From a virus: DNA of 24,593 nucleotides. The stretch covers positions 1 through 24,593 of the IMG/VR virus record IMGVR_UViG_3300030099_001986; one strand, given 5' to 3'. The notes under the pieces are model-generated. The model worked only from the letters and a program-made list of their open reading frames with translations. It was not told the DNA's origin and made no database searches. This document shows positions 9,163 to 15,040 of this stretch, one piece after another (within the stretch, counting starts at the first letter, position 1; each line of letters starts with the position of its first letter). Made by a program: the position numbers and the translations under genes.

Positions 9163-9662
9163 TGGAGCCAGTAACGACAGCAATAGCTGCTGTTACCGCA
9201 GCGTCCAATGCGATTGCTTTCATCAAGGCCCGTATAAACGATGTTCAATCTGTTGCTGATATTTCACAACAAATCGGCACACTGTTTGACTGTCAAAAGA
9301 AACTTAATGAGGAGCGTAATAAGCAAGCTGGTGTTGGTGACATCAAGTTCCAAAGCAGCATTGATGCAGTTCTTGAGGCTAAAAAATTACAGGAGCAAAT
9401 GCAAGAAATCAAAACTATGATTAACTTGCGCTTTGGGCCAGACACATGGAATGAGATTGTCACTCATCATAATCAGAAACTTAGGGAGCAAAAAGAAGCG
9501 CAGAAGGCGGCGCGTCGAGAGGCTGCACGAAGGGCCAAGGAAATTGAAGAAACGATTAAAGCAACGCTACTTGTCACCGCTATTATCGCAGTCACAATAG
9601 CATTGTTTGTGTTTTTGTTTGTAACAGTGTCACAGAGTAGTGCAGAAGATATTGTGTTATGA
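9162..9662 (+). CDS. Membrane-anchored coiled-coil protein, unknown function
   Basis: A 166-residue protein whose ATG overlaps the previous TGA (TGATGG). The N-terminus (residues 1-25, TTAIAAVTAASNAIAFIKA) is a weakly hydrophobic helix. Residues 45-130 are long charged helices (KLQEQMQEIKTMINLRFG; KLREQKEAQKAARREAARRAKEIEETIK) likely to form a coiled coil. Residues about 135-156 (LLVTAIIAVTIALFVFLFV) are one clear transmembrane helix followed by a short tail. The gene sits between tail and lysis genes, so it could be a lysis accessory protein, a spanin-like protein or a virion protein. Nothing in the sequence decides between these. Confidence 0.65.
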   Translation: MEPVTTAIAAVTAASNAIAFIKARINDVQSVADISQQIGTLFDCQKKLNEERNKQAGVGDIKFQSSIDAVLEAKKLQEQMQEIKTMINLRFGPDTWNEIVTHHNQKLREQKEAQKAARREAARRAKEIEETIKATLLVTAIIAVTIALFVFLFVTVSQSSAEDIVL

Positions 9663-9874
9663 CTGACTGGTGGAAACGATACATACAGTTTAATCTTACA
9701 GCCAAGCTTACAATGCTTGCATCTGTTGCTATGTCATGGCGTTGTGCAGAATGGTTTATGAATCTTGAAAATCCAACAACGCAACAGTCTGCATTTGTAT
9801 CTGTTATCATGGGCGTGATGACAGGCGTGTATGGTATCTATCTTGGCAAAGAAGCAAGGACGCCAAAAGAATGA
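9659..9874 (+). CDS. Small two-helix membrane protein, candidate holin
   Basis: 71 residues, MTDWWKRYIQFNLTAKLTML..., starting in an ATGA overlap with the preceding gene. Two hydrophobic segments are visible, at about residues 14-32 (AKLTMLASVAMSWRCAEWF, weak) and 45-62 (FVSVIMGVMTGVYGIYLG, clear). A charged C-terminus, GKEARTPKE, follows. Size, two-helix layout and position upstream of the endolysin fit a holin. A second holin-like gene lies at 10089, so which one makes the lethal hole cannot be told from sequence. Confidence 0.6.
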   Translation: MTDWWKRYIQFNLTAKLTMLASVAMSWRCAEWFMNLENPTTQQSAFVSVIMGVMTGVYGIYLGKEARTPKE

Positions 9875-10092
9875 AAGAAACATTATATATCTTAGTTATT
9901 AGCATGTGGGGCAGCGATGGTGTTACAAATCATCCGATAGGTCAAATGGCACTTCAGCAGCCGATGACCATTGAGCAATGTAATTGGCTTCGATCTGATG
10001 GTATGTGGCATAAGTCCACAAACAATGATTTTTATTTTATGATACCGCAGTGTTTCCCAGAGGATTGCGCTGGTAAGGAGAGGTGTGAATGA
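9871..10092 (+). CDS. Small Cys-containing protein, possibly exported, in lysis region
   Basis: 73 residues starting in an ATGA overlap with the preceding gene. The first 12 residues (MKETLYILVISM) are hydrophobic after one Lys and could act as a short export signal, but there is no clear cleavage site. Four Cys residues occur in the remainder, three of them near the end (QCFPEDCAGKERCE), which would suit disulfides outside the cytoplasm. Family not recognised. It sits between two candidate holins, so a lysis or envelope role is only a contextual guess. Confidence 0.6.
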   Translation: MKETLYILVISMWGSDGVTNHPIGQMALQQPMTIEQCNWLRSDGMWHKSTNNDFYFMIPQCFPEDCAGKERCE

Positions 10093-10466
10093 TACAGGCT
10101 TTAATCGGCCCTATAGCCTCGCTGGCTGGGTCTTGGATGGAGAGCAAGGTAGAGGCAACCAAGGCCAAGGGAAGGGTAGCCCAGGCAAAAGCTGAGGCCG
10201 AAGCCGAAGTGATGAAGGTAGCCGCTACCCATGAAGCTGGCTGGGAAAAGATCATGGCTCAAGCTAGTGACAATAGCTGGAAGGATGAAGCTTGGACTAT
10301 CCTGTTCATTGTCATTATTGCCATGTGCTTTATCCCGTTTACTCAACCGTATGTTGAGGAAGGGTTTGCGGCTCTTTCTCGTACACCAGAGTGGTTTCAG
10401 TGGGCGATGTACGCCAGCATAGGCGCAAGCTTCGGTTTACGCGGCATAAAAGGATTTCGTAAATGA
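10089..10466 (+). CDS. Holin-like membrane protein
   Basis: 125 residues, ATGA overlap with the preceding gene. An N-terminal hydrophobic stretch (ALIGPIASLAGSWM) is followed by an Ala/Lys/Glu-rich helix (residues 20-48, KAKGRVAQAKAEAEAEVMKVA). Then comes the signature region SDNSWKDEAWTILFIVIIAMCFIPF with a strong transmembrane helix, and finally a weaker one near AMYASIGASFGLRGIKGF. Proteins of this layout (SWKDEW-x-x-LF...) occur next to endolysins in many marine phages and are usually called holins. Two genes downstream is an M15 peptidase, which supports a lysis role. Topology and function are inferred. Confidence 0.68.
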   Translation: MIQALIGPIASLAGSWMESKVEATKAKGRVAQAKAEAEAEVMKVAATHEAGWEKIMAQASDNSWKDEAWTILFIVIIAMCFIPFTQPYVEEGFAALSRTPEWFQWAMYASIGASFGLRGIKGFRK

Positions 10467-10597
10467 GTTTGTACAGAAACATTCACGCCAAGCGAAAAAG
10501 AATCCAAGCTGGCAGCGGCGAAAAAATGCGTAAACCTGGGCAGAAGGGCGCGCCAACAAAAAAGAATTTTAAACAAGCGAAAAGAAAAAAACGATGA
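10463..10597 (+). CDS. 44-aa basic protein (YRNIHAKRKRI type)
   Basis: The ATG at 10463 overlaps the upstream TGA by the usual ATGA, and the stop TGA at 10595-10597 overlaps the endolysin ATG in the same way. The protein begins MSLYRNIHAKRKRIQAGSGE and continues KMRKPGQKGAPTKKNF; 17 of its 44 residues are Lys or Arg. I recognise this sequence pattern from many marine phages, where it has no known function. It is too short for most gene callers but its coupling on both sides and recognisable sequence make it very likely real. It could bind nucleic acid, but nothing here proves that. Confidence 0.8.
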   Translation: MSLYRNIHAKRKRIQAGSGEKMRKPGQKGAPTKKNFKQAKRKKR

Positions 10598-11046
10598 AGC
10601 TATCCAAAAACTTTAGCTTGGCTGAGATGGTAAAGAGCCAAACAGCGCTCAGGAAGGGCATTGACAACACGCCTGATAGTTCTGCCATCGAGAACATGGA
10701 GAAGCTGTGTGCGGAGATCCTACAGCCTATACGGGATGCATATAATATACCTTTTACAGTTAGCTCTGGGTATCGATGCCCGGAGCTGTGCATAGCGGTT
10801 GGCAGCAACATTCACAGTCAACACGCCAAAGGCCAGGCGGCAGATTTTGAGATACCGGGCATTAGCAATATGCAGCTGGCTGAATGGATTCGCGATCACT
10901 TGCCATTCGATCAGTTGATATTAGAGTGTTACACGGGCGGCAACACCGGTTGGATTCATTGCAGTTATGTGCATGAGCCCAGAAAAGAGGTGCTGACCTA
11001 TGATCGGGCAAACGGATACCGGCACGGATTGATTGATGGTAGCTAA
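10594..11046 (+). CDS. Endolysin: M15-family zinc D-Ala-D-Ala carboxypeptidase-like
   Basis: 150 residues. Residues 1-20 (KLSKNFSLAEMVKSQTALRK) and 45-62 (PIRDAYNIPFTVSSGYRCPE) are the standard start of the Peptidase_M15_3 type. The zinc site is visible as H77 and D84 in SQHAKGQAADFE and H122 in GWIHCSY, with E111 (LILE) as a likely catalytic or supporting residue. The enzyme cleaves peptidoglycan stem peptides, so it is the likely lysis enzyme; no signal peptide is present, so export would need a holin. The family's usual length is matched. It starts in an ATGA overlap with the 44-aa gene and is followed by more tiny basic genes. Confidence 0.92.
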   Translation: MKLSKNFSLAEMVKSQTALRKGIDNTPDSSAIENMEKLCAEILQPIRDAYNIPFTVSSGYRCPELCIAVGSNIHSQHAKGQAADFEIPGISNMQLAEWIRDHLPFDQLILECYTGGNTGWIHCSYVHEPRKEVLTYDRANGYRHGLIDGS

Positions 11047-11335
11047 GCGATTTCAAAATCCAAGCGGTGGACTGAACGCTGCCGGCAGAGCGCATTTCAA
11101 ACGCACTACCGGAGCCAAACTCAAGCCACCCGTCAAACGCGGAGACAGCCCACGCCGCGCCTCTTTTTTGGCCAGGATGGGCAATAATAAGGGGCCGGAA
11201 CGAGATGCGAAGGGCAAGCCAACACGGTTGCTTCTTAGCCTACGGGCTTGGGGTGCAAGTAGTAAATCAGATGCAAAGAAGAAAGCAGCAGCAATATCCA
11301 AGCGCAACAAGTCAAAGAAAAGGAGCAAAGCCTAA
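11036..11335 (+). CDS. 99-aa basic conserved phage protein
   Basis: The start at ATG 11036 is preferred over the in-frame TTG 11033; it overlaps the end of the endolysin by 11 nt. The protein has the pattern SGGLNAAGRAHFKRTTGAKLKPPV, then RRASFLARMGNNKGPERDAKGKPTRLLLSLRAW, then a Lys-rich tail. I know this pattern (GLNxxGRxxFKRxTGxxLKPPV ... RKSFCxRMxGMxGP) as a widespread phage family of unknown function, possibly DUF6321; the label is from memory. It belongs to the run of small basic genes that continues to 12140. Confidence 0.8.
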   Translation: MVAKRFQNPSGGLNAAGRAHFKRTTGAKLKPPVKRGDSPRRASFLARMGNNKGPERDAKGKPTRLLLSLRAWGASSKSDAKKKAAAISKRNKSKKRSKA

Positions 11336-11460
11336 TGCCTGGAATGATGAAAAAGAAAATGAAAAAAAATGGGAACGGGATGCTGACGGCCAAGCAAAAG
11401 ACATTGCCGACAGCTCTTAAAAAGAAAATCATAGCATCCAAAAAGAAGAGGAAAGCATAA
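11335..11460 (+). CDS. 41-aa Lys-rich protein
   Basis: The ATG at 11335 shares its first base with the TAA of the upstream gene (TAATG), and its own TAA at 11458-11460 gives the next gene's start in the same way. The 41 residues (MPGMMKKKMKKNGNGMLTAK and on) include 15 Lys/Arg. No domain is recognised. Coding is supported by the unbroken chain of 1-nt overlaps rather than by family resemblance. A role in nucleic-acid or envelope binding would be a guess. Confidence 0.62.
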   Translation: MPGMMKKKMKKNGNGMLTAKQKTLPTALKKKIIASKKKRKA

Positions 11461-11573
11461 TGGCTTATGGCTACGGTAAAAAATCTGGTGGCATGAAAAC
11501 CAAAAAGATGAAGAAGCAAGCCGCCACTGCAATCTCTATGAAAAAAGCTGGCAAGAAGCCAAAGAAAAAGTAA
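11460..11573 (+). CDS. 37-aa Lys-rich protein (MAYGYGKK type)
   Basis: The start overlaps the upstream TAA (TAATG) and the stop overlaps the next ATG in the same way. The protein starts MAYGYGKKSGGMKTKKMKK and ends in KKPKKK; 14 of 37 residues are Lys. Similar tiny Gly/Tyr/Lys proteins are known from marine phages without function. No homology statement beyond this can be made. Confidence 0.62.
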   Translation: MAYGYGKKSGGMKTKKMKKQAATAISMKKAGKKPKKK

Positions 11574-11758
11574 TGGCCAAGAAAAAAAGCACGGTCAATA
11601 AAGCCGGCAACTATACTAAGCCAGGGATGCGTAAGCGGATGTTTAAATCTATTTTGGCAAGCGCATCCTACGGCACCGCCGCTGGTAAATGGTCAGCCAG
11701 AAAAGCACAAGCCTTGGCCAAGCGTTACAAAAAAGCCGGAGGGGGTTACACATCATGA
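11573..11758 (+). CDS. 61-aa basic conserved protein (GKWSARKAQALA type)
   Basis: The ATG overlaps the upstream TAA by one base. Residues 12-30 read GNYTKPGMRKRMFKSILAS, and residues 35-58 contain GTAAGKWSARKAQALAKRYKKAGGG. The core WSARKAQ-L-A-x-x-Y-K-K-A-G-G-G is a pattern I recognise in small phage, algal-virus and bacterial proteins of unknown function (a DUF family, number not certain). It ends in an ATGA overlap with the next gene. The strong pattern makes this one of the more secure calls in the small-gene run. Confidence 0.8.
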   Translation: MAKKKSTVNKAGNYTKPGMRKRMFKSILASASYGTAAGKWSARKAQALAKRYKKAGGGYTS

Positions 11759-11910
11759 GCCTGACAAAGAGACAAAAGACAACTCTGAAAAAACATTCAA
11801 AGCACCACACGTCGAAGCATATGTCTTTGATGCGGCGGTTGATGAGCGGCAAGCAAAATAAATCTTTTACTGAAGCTCACAAAATTGCGATGAAGGATGT
11901 GGGCAAGTGA
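11755..11910 (+). CDS. 51-aa basic His-rich conserved protein
   Basis: 51 residues, MSLTKRQKTTLKKHSKHHTS then KHMSLMRRLMSGK and FTEAHKIAMKDVGK. The pattern KKHSxHHTxKHM...M...GKxFTEAHKxAMKxVG is one I know from small proteins of aquatic phages and large DNA viruses; function unknown. The His-rich head could bind metal, but this is inference. The gene is coupled by ATGA overlaps on both sides. Confidence 0.78.
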   Translation: MSLTKRQKTTLKKHSKHHTSKHMSLMRRLMSGKQNKSFTEAHKIAMKDVGK

Positions 11911-12140
11911 GAAAATCGCAACGCTCATTAAAAGATTGGAGCAAGCAAGATTGGCGCACCAAGTCGGGCAAAAAATCTTCTGAGACTGGCGAGCGTTATC
12001 TGCCAGCTGCCGCAATCAAAGCCCTGTCGCCGGCAGAGTACGCCGCCACAACCAGGGCAAAGCGCAAAGCCAAACGGGCTGGCAAGCAATTCAGCAAGCA
12101 ACCTAAAAGCATTATGGCTAAAACACGGCGATTTAGATAA
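11907..12140 (+). CDS. 77-aa basic conserved protein (SLKDWSKQDWRTKSGK type)
   Basis: 77 residues, starting in an ATGA overlap. Residues 6-45 show the conserved pattern SLKDWSKQDWRTKSGKKSSE, then TGERYLPAAAIKALSPAEYAATTRAKRK, and the end is FSKQPKSIMAKTRRFR. The pattern (W-x-KQ-W-x-TKSGK...GERYLP...SPxEYAATTRAKR) is recognisable from phages and large aquatic viruses as a family of unknown function. It is the last of the coupled basic genes; an intergenic region with a candidate promoter follows. Confidence 0.8.
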   Translation: MRKSQRSLKDWSKQDWRTKSGKKSSETGERYLPAAAIKALSPAEYAATTRAKRKAKRAGKQFSKQPKSIMAKTRRFR

Positions 12141-12159
12141 ATATTTTTTTGTATTGAAC

Positions 12160-12184
12160 TTGACGGAAAACGTCACTATATAAT
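12160..12184 (+). promoter_or_regulatory. Candidate promoter/operator with palindrome
   Basis: The only non-coding stretch in this part (12141-12214) holds TGACGGAAAACGTCA (12161-12175), a perfect 5-bp inverted repeat around GAAAA, and TATAAT at 12179-12184. TTGACG to TATAAT is only 13 bp, too short for a classical sigma-70 promoter; TTGAAC at 12154 would give 19 bp. It may therefore be a -10-dominated or phage-specific promoter, or an operator over one. TTGACGGAAA recurs, on the other strand, at 15025-15034. Confidence 0.45.
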
Positions 12185-12214
12185 TATGGTAAGGTTTGAA
12201 AAGGAGATAGACCA

Positions 12215-12430
12215 ATGAATAAAATAGACAAAATTATCAAACAGGCAGAAGGCGAATGTAAGTGCATTTGGTTAAGCGCTGAAAGAATAGACAGTCAGCT
12301 TTCAGACATACGCCATGCATTAGCAAATTTGAAGGGTCATTTGGCCAGTCGCCCAGATCGCTTCGCCCGTATCGTTAAGCTCAAGGCTTTAGAAAACACT
12401 CTCATTAACAAAACACCAGGTTGGCAGTGA
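12215..12430 (+). CDS. 71-aa helical hypothetical protein
   Basis: The start ATG 12215 has a strong AAAAGGAG 9 nt upstream and its own candidate promoter, unlike its coupled neighbours. The product (MNKIDKIIKQAEGECKCIWL...) is mostly helical and charged with a Cys-x-Cys near residue 15; it has no membrane segment. Family not recognised. A perfect terminator begins 18 nt after the stop, so the gene looks like a self-contained unit, perhaps expressed at a different time from the late genes before it. Confidence 0.68.
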   Translation: MNKIDKIIKQAEGECKCIWLSAERIDSQLSDIRHALANLKGHLASRPDRFARIVKLKALENTLINKTPGWQ

Positions 12431-12448
12431 CATCTCAAACACAAAAAA

Positions 12449-12474
12449 GACCCGCGCTAGCGGGTCTTTTTTTT
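12449..12474. terminator. Bidirectional rho-independent terminator
   Basis: GACCCGC (12449-12455) and GCGGGTC (12460-12466) form a perfect 7-bp stem around GCTA, with eight T after it on the + strand and six A before it (T on the - strand). It lies between converging gene blocks and would stop both. The TAG stop of the leftward gene at 12457 falls inside the hairpin. Confidence 0.92.
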
Positions 12475-12639
12475 ATGTCTGTAATGGAACGGCTCTGTCT
12501 TTTCGCAATGATCGTAACTCTTCCATCTCATAAATATGTATGTTTCAGGACGATCCACCGTGCCGTATTGATCAGGGTCGGCATGGGCTCGCGGATCATC
12601 CACAAACCCATGTTCCTGTAACTCACCAGCCATCGTCAT
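12457..12639 (-). CDS. Small hypothetical protein at the end of the leftward operon
   Basis: The frame open on the - strand down to 12457 encodes ...GELQEHGFVDDPRAHADPDQ... and ends YRHKKKTR. The start is uncertain: ATG 12639 (60 aa) or 12633 would overlap the end of the 119-aa gene by a few codons, and ATG 12684 would give 75 aa; no good Shine-Dalgarno marks any of them. The stop codon lies within the terminator hairpin, so the last codons are formed from the terminator's own A-run, a compact arrangement. No family is recognised. Confidence 0.45.
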   Translation of the reverse strand: MTMAGELQEHGFVDDPRAHADPDQYGTVDRPETYIFMRWKSYDHCEKTEPFHYRHKKKTR

Positions 12640-12982
12640 CGACTTGTGGCTCTGGTTGTGGTTTTGGTTTTTGCTTTGGCTCATTACATAAAAGACTAAA
12701 GGTTGCAATCTTTGGCATCAACTTTAAATCGTCACCAGCCATTGGATCGCGGTACTGTATACTGATTCCAAACTCAACGCCGGCTTGATACAGCTGTTGA
12801 TGCAATTCTTCACAAATCTGTTTTTGGTTGTCTGTCATCTCTTTGTAACGCCGGTTGTTGTCATCCCACTCAGTGCGGAACTGTAGAAAAGCTGATGCCC
12901 GGTACTCATTAGCATTGCCGGCATCATCGACTGCAATCACGTCCTGTTTCAGTTTAAATTTTGTACGACTAAATTGTGCCAT
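12623..12982 (-). CDS. Hypothetical protein with acidic Pro-rich tail, recombination operon
   Basis: 119 residues, starting one base into the TAA of the upstream annealing-protein gene (TAATG). Residues 1-95 form a small mixed domain (MAQFSRTKFKLKQDVIAVDD, ..., YQAGVEFGISIQYRDPMAGDD). Residues 97-119 are an unstructured tail, PKQKPKPQPEPQVDDDGW. A flexible tail with an acidic, aromatic tip resembles the protein-binding tail of single-strand DNA-binding proteins, and the operon encodes recombination-type proteins, so an SSB-like or partner role is possible. That is inference only; no OB-fold motif was recognised. Confidence 0.65.
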   Translation of the reverse strand: MAQFSRTKFKLKQDVIAVDDAGNANEYRASAFLQFRTEWDDNNRRYKEMTDNQKQICEELHQQLYQAGVEFGISIQYRDPMAGDDLKLMPKIATFSLLCNEPKQKPKPQPEPQVDDDGW

Positions 12983-13623
12983 TATCTTTCCCCTGTATTA
13001 AGTTGATTGTGTTTTTCCTGATATGCGTCTTTAAGATCCGCGATCATTTCACGGTTATACTCTGTCAGCTGATCGCGCTTTGCCTTGGTCGCTTTGCCCC
13101 ACCCCATAAGTTGATATAGCTCATTGAAGCCCTCGATTTTTTGCTTCTCAGCATCGACCCATTGCTGCCACATATCATCCTCATCAAGCGGTATGTCGTC
13201 GCTTGGCGGCGGGGTGGACTCTTCAGCTGTGCGCTCATCGATAATCTTTTCATTGCGTTTCGCCTTGTCGATTTCATTATCAGACGCAAACTCGCCGCCA
13301 TGTATGCCGAGATTTGCTAGAGCGCGCCCGTATGCGCTTGTCTCAGTGTTCTCAATGCAAGCCATTTTGTTGACGCCTTGGCCGCGCAACTCTTCTGCCC
13401 AGCCCGTGGCAACGACAAAACCATCTCTTGATTTTATGATCGCTTTCATAACGACACGCTTGCCATCATCAACGATCAGTTCAGATTCCATGCCAAGCTC
13501 ATCACCGATGTTGACCCGGAACGCTTCAACACGCTGTGCAACTTGAGTGTATTGCTTGCCACCTTTTACCGTGACTTGATCCATTGCACCCACGGCGGCT
13601 TGTATTTTTTTTATGTCAATCAT
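12982..13623 (-). CDS. Putative single-strand annealing (ERF/Rad52/Sak-like) protein
   Basis: ATG 13623 is chosen over GTG 13629 because GAGAGG lies 5 nt upstream of it. Of 213 residues, the first 120 carry the pattern KQYTQVAQRVEAFRV, VVMKAIIKSRDGFVVATGWAEE and IENTETSAYGRALANLGIHGG (residues 90-110). I know this pattern from phage proteins of the ERF/Sak annealing type, which pair complementary single strands. The rest is acidic and low-complexity (STPPPSDDIPLDEDD) followed by a helical end. The exonuclease three genes upstream in the same operon supports a two-part Red-like recombination system. Family assignment is from pattern memory. Confidence 0.68.
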   Translation of the reverse strand: MIDIKKIQAAVGAMDQVTVKGGKQYTQVAQRVEAFRVNIGDELGMESELIVDDGKRVVMKAIIKSRDGFVVATGWAEELRGQGVNKMACIENTETSAYGRALANLGIHGGEFASDNEIDKAKRNEKIIDERTAEESTPPPSDDIPLDEDDMWQQWVDAEKQKIEGFNELYQLMGWGKATKAKRDQLTEYNREMIADLKDAYQEKHNQLNTGER

Positions 13624-13954
13624 ATTCACCTCTCAAAAATTTAGAACCTCTGTTTGTGATACGCCACACGACCTCTTGATTGCCGCGTGGGTTTTTCTGG
13701 CGTTGGCCACTATCCTCTACCAGGCCCATGCCTTGCAATTCAGTGAGCCGGGGCTTGACGCTGTTGATCCAGGCATCCAAGTGATCAGTCAGCTGGCTAC
13801 CTGTCATGCCGTCCACAACGTCCAAAGCCTGTAACACTCTCAGCCTCATACCGGTCACCTTGGGGGCAACCACGTCAGCGGCTTTGATCTCTGTGTCTTT
13901 GGCGTTTTTGTGAACAAGTGGTGGTTTGCTGAAATCAAACTCTGACTGACCCAT
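13616..13954 (-). CDS. Winged-helix DNA-binding protein
   Basis: The ATG at 13954 (MGQSEFDF) is preferred over GTG 13969 because GGAG lies 9 nt upstream. Of 112 residues, 35-105 form a winged helix: RLRVLQALDVVDGMTGSQLT, then WINSVKPRLTELQGMGLVED (recognition helix) and EVVWRITNRGSKFL (wing). MarR-like folds of this type regulate transcription. Being inside the recombination operon, it may regulate that operon or the divergent one at 15053. The ATG shares a base with the TAA of the membrane microprotein gene, and the stop overlaps the annealing-protein gene by 8 nt. Confidence 0.75.
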   Translation of the reverse strand: MGQSEFDFSKPPLVHKNAKDTEIKAADVVAPKVTGMRLRVLQALDVVDGMTGSQLTDHLDAWINSVKPRLTELQGMGLVEDSGQRQKNPRGNQEVVWRITNRGSKFLRGEYD

Positions 13955-14070
13955 TATGACGGACTCCACCAGGTTTGATCAACAAACAACATTGTCAAAA
14001 TAAAATAAATGATGGCCATCAATATGACCCAAATCAGGGTGTTGAACCCTTCACGGATAAACATTTTCAT
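13954..14070 (-). CDS. 38-aa single-pass membrane microprotein
   Basis: The gap between the exonuclease and winged-helix genes is filled by a 38-residue frame, MKMFIREGFNTLIWVILMAI continuing IYFILTMLFVDQTWWSPS. GGGGAT lies 3 nt before the ATG. Residues 11-30 are one strong transmembrane helix with a basic N-terminal flank, predicting the N-terminus inside. It starts in an ATGA overlap with the exonuclease stop and ends in a TAATG overlap with the next gene, so it is coupled on both sides. Function unknown; a membrane peptide in a recombination operon is unexpected. Confidence 0.72.
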   Translation of the reverse strand: MKMFIREGFNTLIWVILMAIIYFILTMLFVDQTWWSPS

Positions 14071-15005
14071 ATCATCCCCCATAGTTTTCTAGCTTCATCA
14101 AGATATGTTTCAGTCTCTTGCCAGTATATCGCAGACCAATCTGGTGACACCAAGCTGAACAAGTCTTCCTTGGTCGCCGATGCTTTTAACAGGTTTTCTG
14201 TAGTGCGATGATACAACGTCGCCTCATTGATAACATCTTGCAAGAAATCATTCCGCAACTCAGGCGCGTTTTCTGGCGTGAACACACGATAGTCTGTCGC
14301 GTTGGCATACACGATGAAAGGCGGTAGGTTGCCATTGAGCGCCCAGAACCCAGCCGCTTGGAACACGTTGTTCATATCAAACATACCGGTAAGCGAACTG
14401 GGCAGACTACCGGCTTGCCACCCAGATTTAGACCGGCTACTTGGCCGTGACCATTTTGTCTTGAGATCACCGCGCCGGTTGTAGTCCGGTTTGGTATGGT
14501 ATGGCACTTGTAAGCCCGGCAGGGGCTTCAGCAGCTCGATCTCACCCAAGATGCGGTTGTCACTAGCCATAGCCTCTTGTAAGCCCTTCACGGCGTGTTC
14601 TACGACGATTGGCAACTCTTCTAAATATTTTTCTTTGCGAGCCTCATCTGCGTCGTCGTTTGGCTGATATGCTTGCAGATGTTCGACGCCGGCATGGATT
14701 GCCTCAGCCAGTGGAACGGTTTTGCCTTGTTTGTCCATGACCAGGTTGAGGTCTGTCGCCACCTGTGTCGCTGTACCGCCGGCCATGTTGGCGCTGCCAC
14801 GGCCATCACGCAATCTATAAAGAACATCCTTGGCCTCAAGGATCTCTTTGCTTGTGGATTGTTTGTTACGCAAGACCTTTTTGGCTTTTTCAATCTGTGG
14901 TCTAACGTGTATCTTTTCAAAAAAGTCTTTTGCTCGATCTTTTGAGCGCTGGTTGGACACTGTCCAGATACCCAGCTTGGTTGCAAAGTCAGGTGTGTCT
15001 ATCAT
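14067..15005 (-). CDS. PD-(D/E)XK exonuclease, RecB/Cas4-like
   Basis: 312 residues. The nuclease core is visible as GEIEL (residues 154-158), KPDYNRRGDLKTKW (172-185) with D180-x-K182 as the D/E-x-K pair, and FQAAGFWAL (215-223) as the RecB-type Q-x-x-x-Y/W motif. The N-terminal 140 residues are helical (QIEKAKKVLRNKQS, GGTATQVATDLNLVMD). Such enzymes resect DNA ends and in phages pair with an annealing protein, which lies downstream in this operon. ATG 15005 begins the leftward transcript, 47 bp from the divergent HTH gene, so both are probably controlled from that short region. A weak purine run precedes the start. Confidence 0.8.
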   Translation of the reverse strand: MIDTPDFATKLGIWTVSNQRSKDRAKDFFEKIHVRPQIEKAKKVLRNKQSTSKEILEAKDVLYRLRDGRGSANMAGGTATQVATDLNLVMDKQGKTVPLAEAIHAGVEHLQAYQPNDDADEARKEKYLEELPIVVEHAVKGLQEAMASDNRILGEIELLKPLPGLQVPYHTKPDYNRRGDLKTKWSRPSSRSKSGWQAGSLPSSLTGMFDMNNVFQAAGFWALNGNLPPFIVYANATDYRVFTPENAPELRNDFLQDVINEATLYHRTTENLLKASATKEDLFSLVSPDWSAIYWQETETYLDEARKLWGMI

Positions 15006-15024
15006 TTACATTCTCTTTTGTCTG

Positions 15025-15040
15025 TTTCCGTCAATATAAT
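15025..15040. promoter_or_regulatory. Divergent control region between recombination and early operons
   Basis: The 47-bp gap 15006-15052 separates genes read in opposite directions. On the - strand TTGACGGAAA (15034-15025) is a good -35 candidate for the exonuclease operon, but no clear -10 follows. On the + strand TATAAT at 15035-15040 is a clear -10 for the HTH gene, placing transcription start near 15047, only a few bases before ATG 15053. The same TTGACGGAAA sequence occurs at 12160-12169, there on the + strand and inside a palindrome. Confidence 0.45.

Noticed and set aside
12160-12184. Classical sigma-70 promoter TTGACG/TATAAT
   Set aside because: The spacing is 13 bp instead of about 17, so it is kept only as a tentative regulatory site.
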